Positions 33,943 through 43,000 of a stretch of 64,000 nucleotides of DNA are shown here, in pieces. Origin of the DNA: Nocardia sp. MH4. Lineage in GTDB: Bacteria > Actinomycetota > Actinomycetes > Mycobacteriales > Mycobacteriaceae. The translations under genes were made by a program, and so were the position numbers. A model generated the notes under the pieces. That model did no database searches and was not told the origin of the DNA. It saw nothing but the letters and a program-made list of their open reading frames with translations. Location: NCBI RefSeq assembly GCF_019266065.1, contig NZ_LPNR01000112.1, positions 1 through 64,000 of the forward strand. Reading direction: 5' to 3'. Every line of letters starts with the position of its first letter. Within the stretch, counting starts at the first letter, position 1.

Positions 33943-35195
33943 CGGTGCCTCCCGGCATGGTCGATTTCGGGGGTCGAGAACGTCAGGGGGACGAGGTGTT
34001 CCACCTCGTCGGCGGCCAGCGCGACGCCGTGGTCGGGGAAGCGATTCGCGTACGCGGTGGCGCGCGAGACCACGGTCGGGTCGGCGACTCGGTCCAGCAG
34101 GGTGGTGAGCCGCTCGGCGGTCAGCTCGGCGGCGCGTAGGGTGTCGGCCAGTCCGAGGCGGGCCAGGGCCTGTCCCCAGTACGGCTGGTCGGCCTGGATC
34201 GAGCAGATCACCTGGGGCACACCGGCGCGCAGCGCGGCGGCGGTGGTGCCCGCCCCGCCGTGGTGCACCGCGGCGGCACAGCGCGGGAACACCGCGGCGT
34301 GGTCGACCTGTTCGACGATCGCGACGTCGGCGGACAGCTCCGGCTCGATGCCGGCCCAGCCCGCGGCCAGCAGGAGTCGCCCGCCCCGCCGGGCGCAGAC
34401 CGTGCGCAGCATCGCCACCAGCGCCGCCGGATCGTCGACGGCCATCGAGCCGAAGCCGACATAAATCGGTGCGGCGCCCGCGTCGAGCCACGCCGTCAAC
34501 GCGGGATCGGCCGGGCCGCCGAGGAATCCGTCGGCATCGACGGCGAAACCGGTGATCGGATGCCGATCGGGTAGTTCGGCCGCGAGCCCGGGGAACAGGT
34601 CGATGTCGTAGGCCTGGATCGAGACCCGCTGCGGCAGGGGGTGTTCCACGATGCCGCACTCGGCGAGCGGTTCGGCGAGTGCGGCATCGCGGGCCCAGCG
34701 CAGACCCGACCAGATCCGCCGGTTGAGCGCGCCGGGAATCCTGGCTCCCCACGCGGTGGGTACCACGGGTACCGAGCGATTCGGGTGGATGGGGAAGAAG
34801 TGCACCGCGGCCAGCGGCAAGCCGACCCGCCGGGCGGCCTTCTCGGCCGCCTCCTCGCCCGCCATGCCCGTCACCAGCACGTCGTGGCCCGGCGCGAGCG
34901 CGAGCAGGTCACGGACCGCTTCGGCCACGCCGCGGCGCTGCAGATCCAGCACGGCCCGCAGCCGCTGACGCGGGCTGGGGCTGCGGAAACGCCGGTCGGC
35001 GTGCTGGGTGCGCAGCAGTTCGGCGCTGTCGCGACCGAAGCCGACCGCGGGAATGCCGTGCGCGGTGGCGAAGTCGACGAGGTTGGGGGACAGGGCGAGC
35101 GTCACCGAGTGCCCGCGAGCCTGGAGCTCGCGGGCCAGCAGGATGCCCGGTTGGGCATCGCCGCGGCTGCCGGTGAAGGCCAGCAGTGCGCGCAT
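33939..35195 (-). CDS. Cassette B: GT1-family glycosyltransferase
   Basis: A 418-aa GT-B enzyme, standard length for this group. It has ALLAFTGSRGDAQPGILLAR at the start, MAGEEAAEKAARRVGLP in the acceptor domain, APIYVGFGSMAVDDPAALV at the domain junction and AVHHGGAGTTAAALRAGVPQ with ADQPYWGQALARLG in the nucleotide-sugar site. It lacks the extra linker of the cassette A enzyme. The start ATG 35195 lies two bases after the stop of the PapA-like gene. Sugar donor and acceptor unknown. Confidence 0.86.
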   Translation of the reverse strand: MRALLAFTGSRGDAQPGILLARELQARGHSVTLALSPNLVDFATAHGIPAVGFGRDSAELLRTQHADRRFRSPSPRQRLRAVLDLQRRGVAEAVRDLLALAPGHDVLVTGMAGEEAAEKAARRVGLPLAAVHFFPIHPNRSVPVVPTAWGARIPGALNRRIWSGLRWARDAALAEPLAECGIVEHPLPQRVSIQAYDIDLFPGLAAELPDRHPITGFAVDADGFLGGPADPALTAWLDAGAAPIYVGFGSMAVDDPAALVAMLRTVCARRGGRLLLAAGWAGIEPELSADVAIVEQVDHAAVFPRCAAAVHHGGAGTTAAALRAGVPQVICSIQADQPYWGQALARLGLADTLRAAELTAERLTTLLDRVADPTVVSRATAYANRFPDHGVALAADEVEHLVPLTFSTPEIDHAGRHR

Positions 35196-35197
35196 CG

Positions 35198-36625
35198 TCA
35201 GCCCGCGCTCAGCGCTGCCGACGCGGAGTCGGCGATCGGGGCGTTCGTGACGGGCGCCGCGAGGGTGGTGACCGCGTAGATGGCCCTGGCGAATTCGGTG
35301 AGGAAACGGTCCATCACCTCGGCGGGCAGCCCGGCCGGGTAGCGGGTGGACACGTAGAGCCCCTCCGGACCGCGCACGACCCAGAAGTACACCTCGTCGG
35401 TGGAGTACGACACCGCCCGCAGCGTGCGTCCGCGCAGGTCGGCGACCAGCTCGTAGTCCGGCAGCATCCGGATATCGAGGAATGACGCGCCGAAGGTCGG
35501 GCCCTCGAGCGCACCCGCCATCGCCAGCGACCGGCCCCAGGAGGCGTCATTACAGATGTGGGCGCGCTTGAGGGCGGCCCGGGTGATCTCGAGCGCGGCG
35601 CCCATGTCGGCACCGGCGGGCAGGGTGATGTCGACCGGGACGACATTGACGAACCAGCCCATCGACTCGAGCCAGGTCAGGTCCGGGCGGGTCGCGATCG
35701 GCATGATGGTGCGGAAACGGTCGTCGCCGAACACTTCTCGCGAAGCGGCGGCGAGCGCGGCGAACACTGTGACCGAGAGCCGGTGCTTGAGCCGGTCGAG
35801 CGCCCCTTCGACCTCCTCGAGCTGGTCGAGGGTCAGCAGCGTGCGCGAGACACTGGGCTGGGCGTGCTCGCCGTCGAGCGCGGCCACCATGCCCTCGGCG
35901 AAGCGGGGCATCGGCGAGCCGGGCGTGCCGACGAAATCGCGCCACACGGCGACGGCGGGGGAGTCGGGGGTCAGTTCCTCGGCGGCGGCGCGTTCGACGG
36001 CGGCGAAGTCGGCCGCACTGCCGAAGGTGGCCGAATCACGGATCTCCCCGCCGTCGCGCACCGCGGTGTAGAGGGTGCGCAGCTCGAGGATCAGCACGGC
36101 CTGGGAATAGGCGTCGAGCACCGAGTGGTCGGCGGCGACCAGGACCGTGAAGTCGTCGGTGTCGTGGGCGACGGTGGCCACCAGCAGATGCGGCCAGACC
36201 AGCGGCGAGAGGCGCAGTTCCAGCTCGTTGCACAGGAATTCGTTGATCAGCTCGCCGTCGGTGAGCTCGGGCACCGGTGCCGAGGTGACCCGCACGGTGC
36301 CGGGAGCGGTGGTGATCCGGTGGTAGTCGCCGTCGCCGGTGGGGGCGACGGTGGTGCGGAAACCCTCGTGGCGGTCGTGCCACAGTTCCAGGGTCCTGGC
36401 CCACACCTGCGCGTCCAGCGGCGCGTCCATCTCGAAGATGGTGCCGATCCAGCGGCCGCGACCGGGGGTGGGATCCTCCGGATCGAGGAAGCCGAGGTAC
36501 TGGGAGTGAACGCTGGCGAGGGGGCGTTCGTCGTCATACCACGAGTCGGCGGTGGCCAGTTCCGGTGTCCAGATGGACAGGGCGCCGGAGCGAATCGTGA
36601 ATTCGGACAGATGGGTGTATTCCAT
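35198..36625 (-). CDS. Cassette B: PapA-like condensation-fold acyltransferase
   Basis: A 475-aa paralogue of the protein at 12045-13466, first gene of cassette B. Both begin MEYTHLSEF and share RWIGT-FEMDA, the motif ADHSVLDAYSQ with H167 and D171, SMGWFVNVVPVDI-like and STRYPAGLPAEVM blocks. The Ala after the catalytic Asp is conserved in both copies, so HxxxDA is a feature of this subfamily rather than decay. GAGGTGACC precedes ATG 36625. It probably transfers the first or second acyl chain onto the glycolipid made by the neighbouring glycosyltransferase. Confidence 0.75.
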   Translation of the reverse strand: MEYTHLSEFTIRSGALSIWTPELATADSWYDDERPLASVHSQYLGFLDPEDPTPGRGRWIGTIFEMDAPLDAQVWARTLELWHDRHEGFRTTVAPTGDGDYHRITTAPGTVRVTSAPVPELTDGELINEFLCNELELRLSPLVWPHLLVATVAHDTDDFTVLVAADHSVLDAYSQAVLILELRTLYTAVRDGGEIRDSATFGSAADFAAVERAAAEELTPDSPAVAVWRDFVGTPGSPMPRFAEGMVAALDGEHAQPSVSRTLLTLDQLEEVEGALDRLKHRLSVTVFAALAAASREVFGDDRFRTIMPIATRPDLTWLESMGWFVNVVPVDITLPAGADMGAALEITRAALKRAHICNDASWGRSLAMAGALEGPTFGASFLDIRMLPDYELVADLRGRTLRAVSYSTDEVYFWVVRGPEGLYVSTRYPAGLPAEVMDRFLTEFARAIYAVTTLAAPVTNAPIADSASAALSAG

Positions 36626-36927
36626 GCGGGGTCACCTCGAGGTGCAGTGCATGCCGAAGACGGCGCGAACGGGGATATCGGTGACCGCGGTCGCGTCACC
36701 GGATGTTGCTCTGGATCCCGCACCGGATGTAGCTGGCGAACCCTGGGCTATCCCGAGTCTATAACTCTGAGAGTTTTCTGAAATACGCGTTAGTCACAAC
36801 TGGTCTATGTGAAGAAGCTCACTTTCAAATTGTCCCGGATCCCCAGCGTAACCCGGTGCCCCTGAAGTAAGGGGGTTTCAGTTCAGAAAGTCCACGACCG
36901 AACCGGTGAATCGGCTATGACCTGCGC
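36626..36927. promoter_or_regulatory. Promoter region of cassette B with overlapping palindromes
   Basis: No gene is visible in this 302-bp stretch. It is notably AT-richer around 36750-36840. AACTCT-G-AGAGTT (36763-36775) is a perfect palindrome, and GAGT-CTATA-ACTC (36755-36767) overlaps it; on the minus strand TATAGA inside this could be the -10 for cassette B. A CCCCT/AGGGG hairpin at about 36859-36874 could end the upstream minus-strand gene. It shares no obvious element with the promoter region of cassette A. Confidence 0.45.
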
Positions 36928-37872
36928 TTATGTCGTGAAAGTCGGGCCGAACTCGGCGAGCACGGTGCCGTGCCGGACCACGCCGGAGAGTCCGGGGAGC
37001 TCGATCGGGGGCGTCCAGGAGCGGAATCCGTCATAGCTGTCGCTGACGACATAGCGGCCGTCGGTGTAGGCATCGAGGTAGATCCGGTGCCCGCCGTCGG
37101 GCAGCCGGACCACCGACTGACCCTCGCTCGGACCACCCCAGCCGGCCCAGTCGCCGGTCGCCACGAAGGTATAGGGCCCGACCGGACGGTCGGCCACGGC
37201 CAGTTCGATCAGTTTGGTGTCCTCGTTCTTGACGAAGGCGAACAACCGTCCGTCCCACCGGACCAGGGTGGTGTCGATATGGCCGAGGGAACCCGGTCGG
37301 GCGGGGCCGAGCCCGAGCAGCGGCACCGGCGGTGCCCAGGTCGTGAGGCCGGCGTCGAGCGGGATCAGCAGATGCGGGGTGAACCCGTGGCCCCAGGTGA
37401 GCGAGACGATGATGCCGACGCGGCCGGCGGCGTCGGCGTACCATTCCGGCGCCCACGCGCCTTCGAGCCTGCCCGGCACCAGCATCGGCGCGGGCGCCAT
37501 GGGCGTCCAGGTGATGCGGTCGAGGCTGTGGGCCAGGCCGATCGCGGTGGCGTCACCGGCCATCGTGTAGGTGAGGTAATAGCGGCCGTCGGTGTGGCGC
37601 AGGATGCTCGGATCGCGGACCAGTCCGGTGGGCGGGGTATACGCGTGCTCGCTGACTGGGGTGAACTCGGTGCCGTCGACCGACTCGTACACCGCCAGCG
37701 TGGTATCGCTGTCGGCGCGGAACGCGGTCATCGTGTAACGGGTGGGGGTGCGCTCGGGGTCGATCCCGACACCGGGCCCCGGCGCCGATTGCGCCCGCGC
37801 GGTTCCCATCGCGAGCAGCGGCACCCCGGCCAGCAGCGCGAGTGCGGATCGTCGGCCCACTGTCATCGCCAT
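36928..37872 (-). CDS. Secreted five-bladed beta-propeller protein, GH43-like
   Basis: A 314-aa exported protein. A twin-Arg-like start (TVGRRSALALLAGVPLLA) and cleavage after ARA or AQS near residue 28 suggest secretion. The mature part resembles the GH43/GH32 five-bladed fold: RDPSILRHTDGRYYLTYT (first blade with the Asp base), GAWAPEWYADAAGRVGIIVS (Glu region), HIDTTLVRWDGRLFAFVKNE and GPSEGQSVV. It may hydrolyse arabino- or fructo-oligosaccharides, or bind wall arabinogalactan. Activity is not certain. On the minus strand GATAAT lies eight bases before ATG 37872, so it may be leaderless. Confidence 0.65.
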   Translation of the reverse strand: MAMTVGRRSALALLAGVPLLAMGTARAQSAPGPGVGIDPERTPTRYTMTAFRADSDTTLAVYESVDGTEFTPVSEHAYTPPTGLVRDPSILRHTDGRYYLTYTMAGDATAIGLAHSLDRITWTPMAPAPMLVPGRLEGAWAPEWYADAAGRVGIIVSLTWGHGFTPHLLIPLDAGLTTWAPPVPLLGLGPARPGSLGHIDTTLVRWDGRLFAFVKNEDTKLIELAVADRPVGPYTFVATGDWAGWGGPSEGQSVVRLPDGGHRIYLDAYTDGRYVVSDSYDGFRSWTPPIELPGLSGVVRHGTVLAEFGPTFTT

Positions 37873-37929
37873 GACCTGGGATTATCCGAGGGGAAACCGC
37901 CCCGGCGACGCAGACGCGCCGCACGGGGT

Positions 37930-38616
37930 TCAGCCGCGCGCCGCCACCGGCTCGGTCTCCGAGGCCGTCGGCGGAGCCGTGACCGGCATCTTGGCGTCGA
38001 GGGCCAGCCCGAGCAGGCCCAGCGACAGGCAGACCGCCGAGACGGTGACCGCGATCGGATCGGTAGGGCCGGCCAGGGATCCGGCGAGCACGACCGTCGA
38101 GATCGTGCCCGGCGCCGACCCGACGAGCGTGGCCGCCAGATAGGGCAGCACCCGCACCGAGGACAAGCCGCAGCAGTAGTTGACGATCGAGAACGGCGCG
38201 AGCGGGATCATCCGCAGCGCTGCCACCGCGAGCCACCCGCGCTGGGCCAGCCGGTCATCGATCGCGCGGACCGCCGGATGGTGCAGATGCTCGGCGACCC
38301 GGTCGCGGCCGACCGCGCGCACACCCAGCAGCGCCAGCGTCGCGCTGATCCCGGTGGCGCCCAGCGCGACGGTCGACCCCAGTACGGGACCGAACAGGAC
38401 ACCGCTGGTCACCGTCAGCACCGTGCGCGGCACCGGCGCCACCGCGACGAGCGCGTAGAAGAGGAAGAACAGCAGCGGCAGCAGCGGACCCGCGCCGCCT
38501 GCCCACTCCCTGATCTGCTGCGGGCCGGGCAGCGGAACCATCATCGCCACCACGAACAGCACGGCGATCCCGGCCAGAGCCATGAGCAGGCGCGGGGAGC
38601 GGATCAGTCGGGACAC
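37930..38616 (-). CDS. TVP38/TMEM64-family (VTT domain) membrane protein
   Basis: A 228-aa protein with about five to six membrane segments and the VTT/SNARE-associated core: PRTVLTVTSGVLFGPVLGS, LALLGVRAVGRD and RMIPLAPFSIVNYCCGLSSV, the last corresponding to the conserved re-entrant region. DedA/TVP38 proteins are implicated in lipid (scramblase) and ion homeostasis of membranes. The start is GTG 38616; TACGCT six bases upstream and no ribosome site suggest a leaderless mRNA. It lies 57 bp upstream of the propeller protein gene. Confidence 0.8.
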   Translation of the reverse strand: MSRLIRSPRLLMALAGIAVLFVVAMMVPLPGPQQIREWAGGAGPLLPLLFFLFYALVAVAPVPRTVLTVTSGVLFGPVLGSTVALGATGISATLALLGVRAVGRDRVAEHLHHPAVRAIDDRLAQRGWLAVAALRMIPLAPFSIVNYCCGLSSVRVLPYLAATLVGSAPGTISTVVLAGSLAGPTDPIAVTVSAVCLSLGLLGLALDAKMPVTAPPTASETEPVAARG

Positions 38617-38794
38617 CGGATAAGCGTACCGGCCGGTAGGGGATGGCCGGAGCGAGTGGACAGGGTGTCACAGTTAGCATCATGTAAGAACCGGACACAT
38701 CCTGGTTCGCCGCAGTATTCCGCTGCTGGGCTGATGCTGCCGGATCGGCAGTACACCGGGATGCGGTCGTCGAATGGAAGAGAGAACAGCAGCT

Positions 38795-40666
38795 ATGCCG
38801 ATTGGTTCAGAGTCCGGGGCGGGACTCGCACCGGATCCGGTGCCCGAGTACGCCGCGTGGCGCAAGGGTGTGGCGGGCGTGCTGGCGAAAGCGCGACGGG
38901 TCGAGGCTGCCGAGCTCCCGGCGGAGCCCGAGCATCTGCTCGACGAGACCACCTATGACGGGCTGACCATCGCCCCGCTCTACACCCGCCGCGACGAACT
39001 GCCCGAGCAGCCGCTGCCGGGCGCCTTCCCGTTCGTCCGCGGTGGCAGCGCCACCCGCGACCCGCAGCGCGGCTGGTTCGTCGCCGCCTTCGCCGGCTCG
39101 GCCGATGCCGCGGCCACCAACCGGACGATTCTCAGCTGGCTGGAGAACGGCGTGAGCGCCGTGTCGCTCGGCGTTGGCGCCGAAGGCGTCGCGACCGCCG
39201 ACATCCCTACCGCCCTGACCGGCCTGCTCTTCGAGCTGGCCCCGCTGACCCTGGTCGCGGGGGCCGACGTCGACGCCGCCGCCGCGCAGGTCTTCACGGT
39301 GCTCGACGGCTACCAGCTCGCCGAGCGGGCGCAGATCCAGATCGGCCTGGGCGCCGCGCCGCTGACGAGCGCTTTCGCAGGCGCCGCCGACATCGACATC
39401 GATCAGGCCGTCGCCCTGGCCACCCGCGCGATCGCCCGTCCGGAGACCGTGCGCGCGATCACCGTGGACGGCACCGCCTTCCACAACGCCGGCGCCGCCG
39501 ACGCTCAGGAACTGGGCGCGTCCGTCGCGGCCGGGCTGGCGTACCTACGCGCGCTGACCGCCGCCGGGGTCGACATCGCCGACGCGTTCGGTCAGCTCGA
39601 GTTCCGCTTCGCGGCCACCGACGACCAGTTCGCCACGATCGCGAAGTTCCGCGCGGCCCGGCGTCTCTGGGCCCGCGTCGCGCAGGTGTGCGGCGCGCCC
39701 GCTTTCGGCGCCGCCCCGCAGCACGCGGTGACCTCGGCCGCCATGATGACCCAGCGCGACCCCTGGGTGAACCTGCTGCGCACGACCCTGGCCGCCTTCG
39801 GCGCCGGTGTCGGTGGTGCCGACTCGGTCACCGTGGCCCCGTTCGACTCCGCTCTGCCCCCGGGCGAACTCGGCGTCTCGCAGTCGTTCTCGGAGCGCAT
39901 GGCCCGCAATATCCAGCTGCTGCTGCTCGAGGAGTCGCGTCTCGGGCACGTCCAGGACCCGGCCGCCGGTTCCTGGTACGTCGACTCGCTGACCGACGAA
40001 CTCGCCGCCAAGGCCTGGGAGTTCATGCAGGAGATCGAGGCCGCCGGTGGCTATCCCGCCGCGCTGGCCGCGGGCCTGGTCGCCGAGCGCATCGCCGAGA
40101 CGGCCGCCACCCGCGCCGCCGACATCGCGCACCGCAAGACCGCGGTCACCGGCGTCAACGAATTCCCCAACCTGGCCGAGACCCCGCTCTCGGAGCAGGC
40201 CCGCACCGCGGACTCGGTCGCGCGCTACGGCGCGGCGTTCGAGTCGCTGCGCAACCGTTCCGACGCCTACCTCGCGGCCAACGGTGCCCGGCCGCAGGCG
40301 CTGATCGTGCCGCTCGGCCCGGTCGCCGAACACAACGCCCGCACGATCTTCACCGCGAACGTGCTGGCCTCCGGCGGTATCGAGTCGGTCAACCCCGGCC
40401 CGCTGACCGTCGACGGAATCGCCGCGGCCGCCACCGCGTCCGGTGCGCCGATCGCGGTGCTGTGCGGTGCCGACAAGCGCTACGGCGAGGAAGCCGGCGC
40501 CGCGGTCGAGGCCCTGCGTGCCGCGGGCATCGACACGGTCCTGCTGGCCGGACCGGAGAAGTCGGTCGCGCAGTACAGCGGTACACAGCGTCCCGACGGG
40601 TACCTGACCCTGCGCATCGACGCGGTCGCGGTTCTGTCGCAGCTGCTGGAGAAGGTGGGAGCCTGA
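38795..40666 (+). CDS. mutA: Methylmalonyl-CoA mutase small subunit
   Basis: A 623-aa subunit of the adenosylcobalamin-dependent mutase that interconverts methylmalonyl-CoA and succinyl-CoA. It has the mutase TIM-barrel region (LPGAFPFVRGGS, SARIARN-equivalent SERMARNIQLLLLEES) and a degenerate C-terminal B12-type domain without the DxHxxG motif, as in all MutA chains. I prefer ATG 38795 (MPIGSES) with GGAAGAGAG ten bases upstream; ATG 38774 would add seven residues. Its stop overlaps the mutB start (TGATG), so the subunits are made in equal amounts. Confidence 0.95.
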   Translation: MPIGSESGAGLAPDPVPEYAAWRKGVAGVLAKARRVEAAELPAEPEHLLDETTYDGLTIAPLYTRRDELPEQPLPGAFPFVRGGSATRDPQRGWFVAAFAGSADAAATNRTILSWLENGVSAVSLGVGAEGVATADIPTALTGLLFELAPLTLVAGADVDAAAAQVFTVLDGYQLAERAQIQIGLGAAPLTSAFAGAADIDIDQAVALATRAIARPETVRAITVDGTAFHNAGAADAQELGASVAAGLAYLRALTAAGVDIADAFGQLEFRFAATDDQFATIAKFRAARRLWARVAQVCGAPAFGAAPQHAVTSAAMMTQRDPWVNLLRTTLAAFGAGVGGADSVTVAPFDSALPPGELGVSQSFSERMARNIQLLLLEESRLGHVQDPAAGSWYVDSLTDELAAKAWEFMQEIEAAGGYPAALAAGLVAERIAETAATRAADIAHRKTAVTGVNEFPNLAETPLSEQARTADSVARYGAAFESLRNRSDAYLAANGARPQALIVPLGPVAEHNARTIFTANVLASGGIESVNPGPLTVDGIAAAATASGAPIAVLCGADKRYGEEAGAAVEALRAAGIDTVLLAGPEKSVAQYSGTQRPDGYLTLRIDAVAVLSQLLEKVGA

Positions 40667-42930
40667 TGACGACATCCGATATCGAGCACCTGGTCGGTAG
40701 TTTCGCCGAGGTGCCGCTGACCGAGCACGCGCCGACGGCCGCCGAGGTCGACGACGCGCAGGTCAAGGAGTTCGTGGCCGAGGCCGCCGCGGCCAACCAC
40801 ACCACCGCCGACCAGCTCACCTGGGCCACGCCCGAGGGCATCGACGTGCCGCCGGTGTTCACCAAGGCCGACCGCGATGCCGTTGTCGCGCAGGGTTATC
40901 CGCTCGACACGGTGCCCGGCGTGGCGCCGTTCCTGCGCGGTCCCTACCCGACCATGTACGTCAACCAGCCGTGGACCATTCGCCAGTACGCGGGCTTCTC
41001 CACCGCCGCCGACTCCAACGCCTTCTACCGCCGCAACCTGCAGGCCGGTCAGAAGGGCCTGTCGGTCGCCTTCGACCTCGCCACCCACCGCGGCTACGAC
41101 TCCGACCACCCGCGCGTGCAGGGTGACGTGGGCATGGCCGGCGTCGCGATCGACTCGATCCTGGACATGCGCCAGCTCTTCGACCAGATCCCGCTCGACC
41201 AGGTGTCGGTGTCGATGACCATGAACGGCGCGGTGCTGCCGATCCTGGCGCTCTACGTCGTCGCCGCCGAAGAGCAGGGCGTCGGGCCCGAGCAGCTGGC
41301 CGGAACCATTCAGAACGACATTCTGAAAGAGTTCATGGTCCGCAACACCTACATCTACCCGCCCAAGCCCTCGATGCGGATCATCTCCGACATCTTCGCC
41401 TTCACCAGCGCCAAGATGCCGAAGTTCAACTCGATCTCCATCTCGGGTTATCACATCCAAGAGGCCGGTGCCACAGCCGATCTGGAGTTGGCCTACACCC
41501 TGGCCGACGGCGTGGAGTACATCCGGGCCGGAATCGCGGCGGGCATGGACGTCGACAAGTTCGCTCCGCGCCTGTCGTTCTTCTGGGCCATCGGCATGAA
41601 CTTCTTCATGGAGGTCGCCAAGCTGCGCGCGGGTCGCCTGCTGTGGAGTGAGCTGGTCTCGAAGTTCGAGCCCAAGAGTGCGAAATCGCTGTCGCTGCGG
41701 ACGCATTCGCAGACTTCCGGTTGGTCGCTCACCGCCCAGGACGCCTACAACAATGTGGCGCGCACCTGCATCGAGGCGATGGCCGCGACCCAGGGCCACA
41801 CCCAGTCGCTGCACACCAATGCCCTCGACGAGGCGCTCGCGCTGCCGACGGACTTCTCCGCCCGCATCGCGCGCAACACCCAGCTGCTGATTCAGCAGGA
41901 GTCCAACACCACCCGTCCGATCGACCCGTGGGGTGGCTCGTACTACGTGGAGTGGCTCACCCACCAGCTCGCCGAGCGCGCCCGCGCGCACATCGCCGAG
42001 GTGGAGGCGCACGGCGGTATGGCGCAGGCGATCTCGGAAGGCATTCCGAAGCTGCGCATCGAAGAGGCCGCCGCCCGCACCCAGGCGCGCATCGACACCG
42101 GCCAGCAGCCGGTGATCGGCGTAAACAAGTACCAGGTCGAAGAGGATCAGCAGGTCGAGGTCCTCAAGGTCGAGAACTCGCGCGTGCGCGCCGAGCAGAT
42201 CGAGAAGCTGGAACGGCTACGCGCCGAACGTGATTCGGCCGCCGTCGAGGCCGCGCTGGCCAACCTCACCCGCGCCGCGGCCTCCGCCGAGGGCGGCATG
42301 GACAACAACCTGCTGGCCCTGGCCATCGACGCCGCGCGCGCCAAGGCCACCGTCGGTGAGATCTCCGACGCACTGGAGAAGGTCTACGGCCGCCATCAGG
42401 CCGAGATCCGTACGCTCTCCGGTGTGTACCGTGACGAAGCAGGCAAGGCCTCCAACATCGGCGCGGCCATCGCGCTCGTCGAGGAGTTCGCCGAGGCCGA
42501 GGGTCGCCGCCCGCGCATCCTGGTCGCCAAGATGGGCCAGGACGGCCACGACCGCGGCCAGAAGGTGATCGCGACCGCGTTCGCCGACCTGGGCATGGAC
42601 GTCGACGTGGGCCCGCTGTTCCAGACCCCCGAAGAGGTGGCGCGCCAGGCGGCCGACAACGACGTGCACATCGTCGGTGTCTCCTCGCTGGCCGCGGGTC
42701 ACCTCACGCTGGTGCCCGCCCTGCGGCAGGCGCTGGCCGATGTCGGTCGCCCCGACATCATGGTCATCGTCGGCGGTGTCATCCCGCCCGGTGACTTCGA
42801 CGAGCTGTACGAGGCGGGCGCCGCGGCGATCTTCCCGCCCGGCACGGTCATCGCCGACGCGGCCATCGACCTGCTGAAGAAGCTGGGTGCCTCGCTCGGG
42901 CACGAGATCGGTGGCGGCGCACCGGCATGA
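40666..42930 (+). CDS. mutB: Methylmalonyl-CoA mutase large (catalytic) subunit
   Basis: A 754-aa catalytic subunit. The N-terminal half is the substrate barrel (FLRGPYPTMYVNQPWTIRQY, STAADSNAFYRRNL, SVAFDLATHRGYDSDHPRV) and the C-terminal domain binds cobalamin through DGHDRGQKV, the DxHxxG motif whose His coordinates cobalt, followed by VIVGGVIPPGDF. It converts methylmalonyl-CoA from propionyl-CoA breakdown into succinyl-CoA, or runs backwards to supply methyl-branched lipid and polyketide synthesis. The next gene, meaB, encodes its GTPase chaperone. Confidence 0.97.
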   Translation: MTTSDIEHLVGSFAEVPLTEHAPTAAEVDDAQVKEFVAEAAAANHTTADQLTWATPEGIDVPPVFTKADRDAVVAQGYPLDTVPGVAPFLRGPYPTMYVNQPWTIRQYAGFSTAADSNAFYRRNLQAGQKGLSVAFDLATHRGYDSDHPRVQGDVGMAGVAIDSILDMRQLFDQIPLDQVSVSMTMNGAVLPILALYVVAAEEQGVGPEQLAGTIQNDILKEFMVRNTYIYPPKPSMRIISDIFAFTSAKMPKFNSISISGYHIQEAGATADLELAYTLADGVEYIRAGIAAGMDVDKFAPRLSFFWAIGMNFFMEVAKLRAGRLLWSELVSKFEPKSAKSLSLRTHSQTSGWSLTAQDAYNNVARTCIEAMAATQGHTQSLHTNALDEALALPTDFSARIARNTQLLIQQESNTTRPIDPWGGSYYVEWLTHQLAERARAHIAEVEAHGGMAQAISEGIPKLRIEEAAARTQARIDTGQQPVIGVNKYQVEEDQQVEVLKVENSRVRAEQIEKLERLRAERDSAAVEAALANLTRAAASAEGGMDNNLLALAIDAARAKATVGEISDALEKVYGRHQAEIRTLSGVYRDEAGKASNIGAAIALVEEFAEAEGRRPRILVAKMGQDGHDRGQKVIATAFADLGMDVDVGPLFQTPEEVARQAADNDVHIVGVSSLAAGHLTLVPALRQALADVGRPDIMVIVGGVIPPGDFDELYEAGAAAIFPPGTVIADAAIDLLKKLGASLGHEIGGGAPA

Positions 42931-43000
42931 TCGGTCAGCGTCCGGAAGCGAAAGCCGGCGTCATCACAGCGGGTGCGCGAGCGTGCTGTGGGGGAGCCGT

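Noticed and set aside
38617..38794. Cobalamin riboswitch upstream of mutA
   Set aside because: The gap is under 200 bp and I could not find a B12-box-like segment or the required long structured leader.
39688..40665. Plus-strand frame upstream of and in phase with mutB, overlapping mutA
   Set aside because: It is an Arg-rich shadow of mutA in the mutB frame; the mutB start at 40666 overlaps the mutA stop as in other actinobacteria.
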